Origin: an uncultured Pelagibacteraceae bacterium
GTDB taxonomy: Bacteria; Pseudomonadota; Alphaproteobacteria; Pelagibacterales; Pelagibacteraceae
NCBI GenBank assembly: GCA_902536765.1
Contig: CACAYM010000003.1
Location: forward strand, 1-64,000
Length of the DNA: 64,000 nucleotides
Direction of reading: 5' to 3'
Shown piece by piece: positions 61,433-64,000 of the stretch. The position numbers were made by a program, and so were the translations under genes. Every line of letters starts with the position of its first letter. Positions within the stretch are counted from its first letter, which is position 1. The notes below the pieces were generated by a model, which saw only the letters and a list, made by a program, of their open reading frames with translations, was not told where the DNA came from and made no database searches.

Positions 61433-62734
61433 ATGGTTATAGATTTCAGCAATTTTTTTGGAAGTAAAAATAAAAGCTCAAAAATAAGTGACTTTCAAGA
61501 TTTAGATCATTTAGATGGTGTTGCTATATCTGTTGTTAACGCAAAATTATACAATCCACCTCGTGATGATTTAGTTTTATTTTACTTCAGAAATGGAGCA
61601 AATTTTGCATCCGTTTATACACAATCTACAATTATTTCTGAAAATATTAAATGGAACAAACAAATTAATAGTAAGAAAATTAAAGCATTACTTGTAAATA
61701 CTAGAAATGCAAATGCATTTACAGGCAAGGATGGTTTTCAAGGAATAAAGGATATTGCCGAAGAGCTTTCTGATCAACTTACATTAAAAAAAAAAAATGA
61801 TGACCAAGAGTTAGAAAAGATAAAACCAAAAGACATATTATTTGGCTGTACCGGTACTATTGGAGAAGTTTATCCAACTAGTAAAATAAAAAATTCCATC
61901 CCAGAATTGATTAATAAAATAAAATATAATCAAAACAAATATTTATGGATAAAGGCAGCTCTAGGAATCACTACAACCGATCTTGTTCCAAAATTAGCTA
62001 TGGAGGAATGTAAAGTTGGAAATATTAATGTAAAGATTTATGGAATTGCAAAGGGTTCAGGAATGATTTTTCCAAATATGGGCACTACACTTGCCTATAT
62101 CTTTACTGATGCAAAAATTTCATCAAAAATATTAAAAAAACTTTTAAAAAAAAACATTGAGACTACTTTTAACGCTATAAGTTGTGATGGTGACACAAGC
62201 ACGAATGATATGGTTAGCCTTTTTGCAACCGGAAATGCAAAGAATACAATTGTAAATAATATTAATGATGAGAGATTAAGTAACTTCGATAAAAGTTTAC
62301 ATGAAGTTTTATTAAATTTAGCAAAGAGAGTTACAGCGGATGGGGAAGGTGCGTCTAAATTTATTACTATAAATATAGAAAATGCAAAAACAGAAAAAGA
62401 TGCTAAGAAAATTGCTTTTTCAATTGCCAACTCTCCTTTAGTAAAAACAGCATTTGCAGGTGAGGATCCAAATTGGGGCAGAATAATTATGGCTATAGGT
62501 AAATCAGAAATAAACGTTAATCTTAATAAAATCAATATTTCTCTAGGTGAAAATAAAATTATAGAAAAAGGGGAGCTTTCAAAAGAGTATGATGAAATAA
62601 CACTAAAAGAATTTATGAAAAATGAAAAAATAGATCTGAAAGTAGATTTAAAAATGGGTAGAAAAAAATTTGTCGCTTACACAATGGATTTTACAAAAAA
62701 ATATATTGAAATAAATTCAGATTATAGAAGTTAA
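61433..62734 (+). CDS. argJ: Bifunctional ornithine acetyltransferase/N-acetylglutamate synthase
   Basis: Recycles the acetyl group in arginine synthesis. Asn-Thr-Arg-Asn-Ala-Asn-Ala, Gly-Cys-Thr-Gly-Thr-Ile-Gly, the self-cleavage region Phe-Pro-Asn-Met-Gly-Thr-Thr-Leu (cut before Thr), Cys-Asp-Gly-Asp-Thr-Ser-Thr-Asn-Asp, and Asp-Pro-Asn-Trp-Gly-Arg-Ile are present. 433 residues. A run of 12 A (61786-61797) keeps the frame. secA-argJ adjacency is typical of Alphaproteobacteria. Confidence 0.96.
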   Translation: MVIDFSNFFGSKNKSSKISDFQDLDHLDGVAISVVNAKLYNPPRDDLVLFYFRNGANFASVYTQSTIISENIKWNKQINSKKIKALLVNTRNANAFTGKDGFQGIKDIAEELSDQLTLKKKNDDQELEKIKPKDILFGCTGTIGEVYPTSKIKNSIPELINKIKYNQNKYLWIKAALGITTTDLVPKLAMEECKVGNINVKIYGIAKGSGMIFPNMGTTLAYIFTDAKISSKILKKLLKKNIETTFNAISCDGDTSTNDMVSLFATGNAKNTIVNNINDERLSNFDKSLHEVLLNLAKRVTADGEGASKFITINIENAKTEKDAKKIAFSIANSPLVKTAFAGEDPNWGRIIMAIGKSEINVNLNKINISLGENKIIEKGELSKEYDEITLKEFMKNEKIDLKVDLKMGRKKFVAYTMDFTKKYIEINSDYRS

Positions 62735-62738
62735 AATT

Positions 62739-63173
62739 ATGATAAAGTACAAATTGGATTGCAAAAATTGTAAAAAAAAATTTGATAGCTGGTTTTCGTC
62801 TTCTAAAGAGTTTGAAAAGCTTAAAAAAATGAAATTGTTAAATTGTAAATATTGTGATTCAACAAACGTAATAAAATCTCCTATGGCGCCAAATGTATTA
62901 AATAATTTAAATTTACCTTCAGAATGCAAAAATAAAGACATTGAAAAAATAAGAAATGTTAAAAAAAAAATAAAAAACTATCAGAAATTTATTAAAAATA
63001 ATTTGGACTATGTTGGAGAAAATTTTGCTTATGAGGCTAGGTCAATACACTATAATTCCCAAAAAAAAACAAAAGGAATTTATGGCAAAGCTACTAAGCA
63101 AGAGGTAAAAGAATTAAGAGAAGAAGGTATTGAAACACATACTATTCCATGGGTTGATGATAAAGATAACTAG
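62739..63173 (+). CDS. DUF1178 family protein
   Basis: 144 residues: a rubredoxin-like pair Cys-Lys-Asn-Cys near 9-12 and Cys-Lys-Tyr-Cys near 36-39, likely a zinc site, and the conserved Val-Gly-Glu-Asn-Phe-Ala-Tyr-Glu-Ala-Arg…Ile-His-Tyr plus Ile-Tyr-Gly-Lys-Ala-Thr that define DUF1178. Function is unknown; the family is common in Alphaproteobacteria near argJ. It overlaps the end of ubiG by 4 bases. Confidence 0.87.
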   Translation: MIKYKLDCKNCKKKFDSWFSSSKEFEKLKKMKLLNCKYCDSTNVIKSPMAPNVLNNLNLPSECKNKDIEKIRNVKKKIKNYQKFIKNNLDYVGENFAYEARSIHYNSQKKTKGIYGKATKQEVKELREEGIETHTIPWVDDKDN

Positions 63174-63898
63174 ATTTTCTTAAATTGAGCAATATAATTT
63201 ACTGAAGTATCATTTTTAATATTCCAAGTTTGATTTAATGGATTAAATACAACCCCATCTATTTTCTTAGTTTTCATCGAATTTTTTTCTGCAAATTCAA
63301 TTAGTTCAGAAGGTTTTATGAATTTATTCCATTCATGGGTTCCGATTGGTAACCATTTTAAAATATACTCTGCACCTACTATGGCAAAAAGATAAGATTT
63401 AAAAGTTTTGTTTAAAGTGGCCACGAACATTATGCCATTTTTTTTTAGAAATTTAGAGCTATTTTTAAGGAAAACATTTACATCATTTACGTGTTCGACA
63501 ATTTCCATATTTAAAATAATATCAAATTTTTCTTTTATTTTAAGATTTTCAGGAGATGAGCAGATATATTTTATCTTGAGTTTTTTTTTTGAGGAATGAA
63601 TTTTAGCTACATTAATATTTTGCTGAGATGCATCAATACCAGTTACATCCGCACCTAATCTACTCATTGGTTCACTTAACAATCCACCACCGCAACCAAT
63701 ATCTAGAATTTTCATCTTTCTTAAAGGCAAATTATTAGATTTTAGTCTAAAATGTTTAATGCTATTATCTTTAATGTATTTTATTCTTACAGGATTGAAT
63801 TTATGTAAAGGTTTAAATTTGCCATCTGGATCCCACCATTCAGAAGCTATTTTAGAAAATTTTTCTATTTCTTTTTTATTAATTGTGTTATTTTTCAT
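63170..63898 (-). CDS. ubiG: Ubiquinone biosynthesis O-methyltransferase
   Basis: SAM-dependent methyltransferase of ubiquinone synthesis. Ser-Glu-Trp-Trp-Asp-Pro-Asp-Gly-Lys-Phe-Lys-Pro-Leu-His near the N-terminus and SAM motif I Ile-Leu-Asp-Ile-Gly-Cys-Gly-Gly-Gly-Leu-Leu-Ser-Glu are diagnostic, with Asn-Met-Glu-Ile-Val-Glu-His-Val and Gly-Thr-His-Glu-Trp-Asn-Lys-Phe. I use ATG 63898 (242 residues); a TTG seven codons earlier would run towards lysC. Divergent from lysC, as in many Alphaproteobacteria. Confidence 0.95.
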   Translation of the reverse strand: MKNNTINKKEIEKFSKIASEWWDPDGKFKPLHKFNPVRIKYIKDNSIKHFRLKSNNLPLRKMKILDIGCGGGLLSEPMSRLGADVTGIDASQQNINVAKIHSSKKKLKIKYICSSPENLKIKEKFDIILNMEIVEHVNDVNVFLKNSSKFLKKNGIMFVATLNKTFKSYLFAIVGAEYILKWLPIGTHEWNKFIKPSELIEFAEKNSMKTKKIDGVVFNPLNQTWNIKNDTSVNYIAQFKKI

Positions 63899-63965
63899 TT
63901 TTAATGGACATAATAACAAAAATGCAATTTAGCAAGTAATTTTAATTTAAATTTAAGAGTATTCA

Positions 63966-64000
63966 ATGAAAATTGTTGTATTAAAATTTGGTGGCACCTC
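63966..64000 (+). CDS. lysC: Aspartate kinase (3'-truncated by window edge)
   Basis: Only the first 11 complete codons are seen, Met-Lys-Ile-Val-Val-Leu-Lys-Phe-Gly-Gly-Thr and the beginning of a Ser codon. Lys-Phe-Gly-Gly-Thr-Ser is the aspartokinase signature, and ubiG/lysC divergence is a standard alphaproteobacterial neighbourhood. Feeds the lysine/DAP pathway represented by dapD and dapE. Confidence 0.8.
   Translation, partial: MKIVVLKFGGT

Overview
This window comes from a very AT-rich, tightly packed alphaproteobacterial genome of the SAR11/'Candidatus Pelagibacter' type. I infer this from the gene order (truA…dapE-dapD-HAD-argB-yidC-yidD-rnpA-rpmH; murA-DUF2948-hisD-infA; bolA/J-domain-cobS-cobT; cycM/kdsB-pheA-ffs-dnaX-ebfC-recR; ubiG/lysC), the alphaproteobacterial regulators GcrA and RegB, the lysine/asparagine-rich proteins, and intergenic gaps that never reach 300 bases. 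I see no prophage, insertion sequence or CRISPR array. Almost everything is core metabolism and information processing.

Layout. 1-7.6 kb: tail of a sugar-type C-methyltransferase, gyrB-regB, then cobT-cobS-J-domain divergent from bolA. 7.6-13.3 kb: aroK-aroB, two unrecognised membrane/exported proteins, def-fmt-truA. 13.3-20.7 kb (minus strand): rpmH-rnpA-yidD-yidC-argB-HAD-dapD-dapE, then an interrupted HDAC-family deacetylase and a SET-domain methyltransferase. 20.8-26.1 kb: VTT membrane protein, tRNA-Thr, two tiny genes, dcd-murA-DUF2948-hisD-infA, a tRNA-Phe-like gene, cspA. 26.1-29.5 kb: a histidine-centred unit with a candidate leader peptide in a folded RNA, tRNA-His, hisS, hisZ (frameshifted) and hisG. 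29.6-33.3 kb: rmuC (frameshifted), a PD-(D/E)XK exonuclease, an SbcB-type exonuclease, thioredoxin. 33.3-45.8 kb: fourteen close-packed minus-strand genes (rnd-like, kdsD, lptC, lptB, aroA, cmk, rpsA, ihfB, pyrF, trpF, trpB, trpA, accD, folC). 45.8-64 kb: a complex-I-associated NAD-binding protein, SHOCT protein, gcrA, ABC permease, argD-argF, cycM, kdsB-pheA, SRP RNA, dnaX-ebfC-recR, glcB, accA, secA, argJ, DUF1178, ubiG and the start of lysC.

Pathways. Aromatic amino acids are well covered (aroB, aroK, aroA, trpF/B/A, pheA), with arginine (argB, argD, argF, argJ), lysine/peptidoglycan (dapD, dapE, murA, lysC), histidine (hisD, hisG, hisZ, plus tRNA-His/hisS), LPS (kdsB, kdsD, lptB, lptC) and fatty-acid initiation (accA, accD).

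Most interesting: (1) a GC-rich 34-bp perfect hairpin with an in-frame stop inside the HDAC-family gene, exactly at the catalytic Gly-His-His motif, flanked by two glycine codons like the take-off and landing sites of translational bypassing; (2) a candidate histidine leader peptide (His-His-Phe-His codons) enclosed by an 11-bp stem, upstream of tRNA-His-hisS-hisZ-hisG; (3) a cytidylate kinase whose P-loop lysine is alanine; (4) AccA with a C-terminal membrane segment; (5) tRNAs with non-consensus T-loops. The two homopolymer frameshifts (hisZ, rmuC) may be sequencing errors, and that caution extends to the other oddities.
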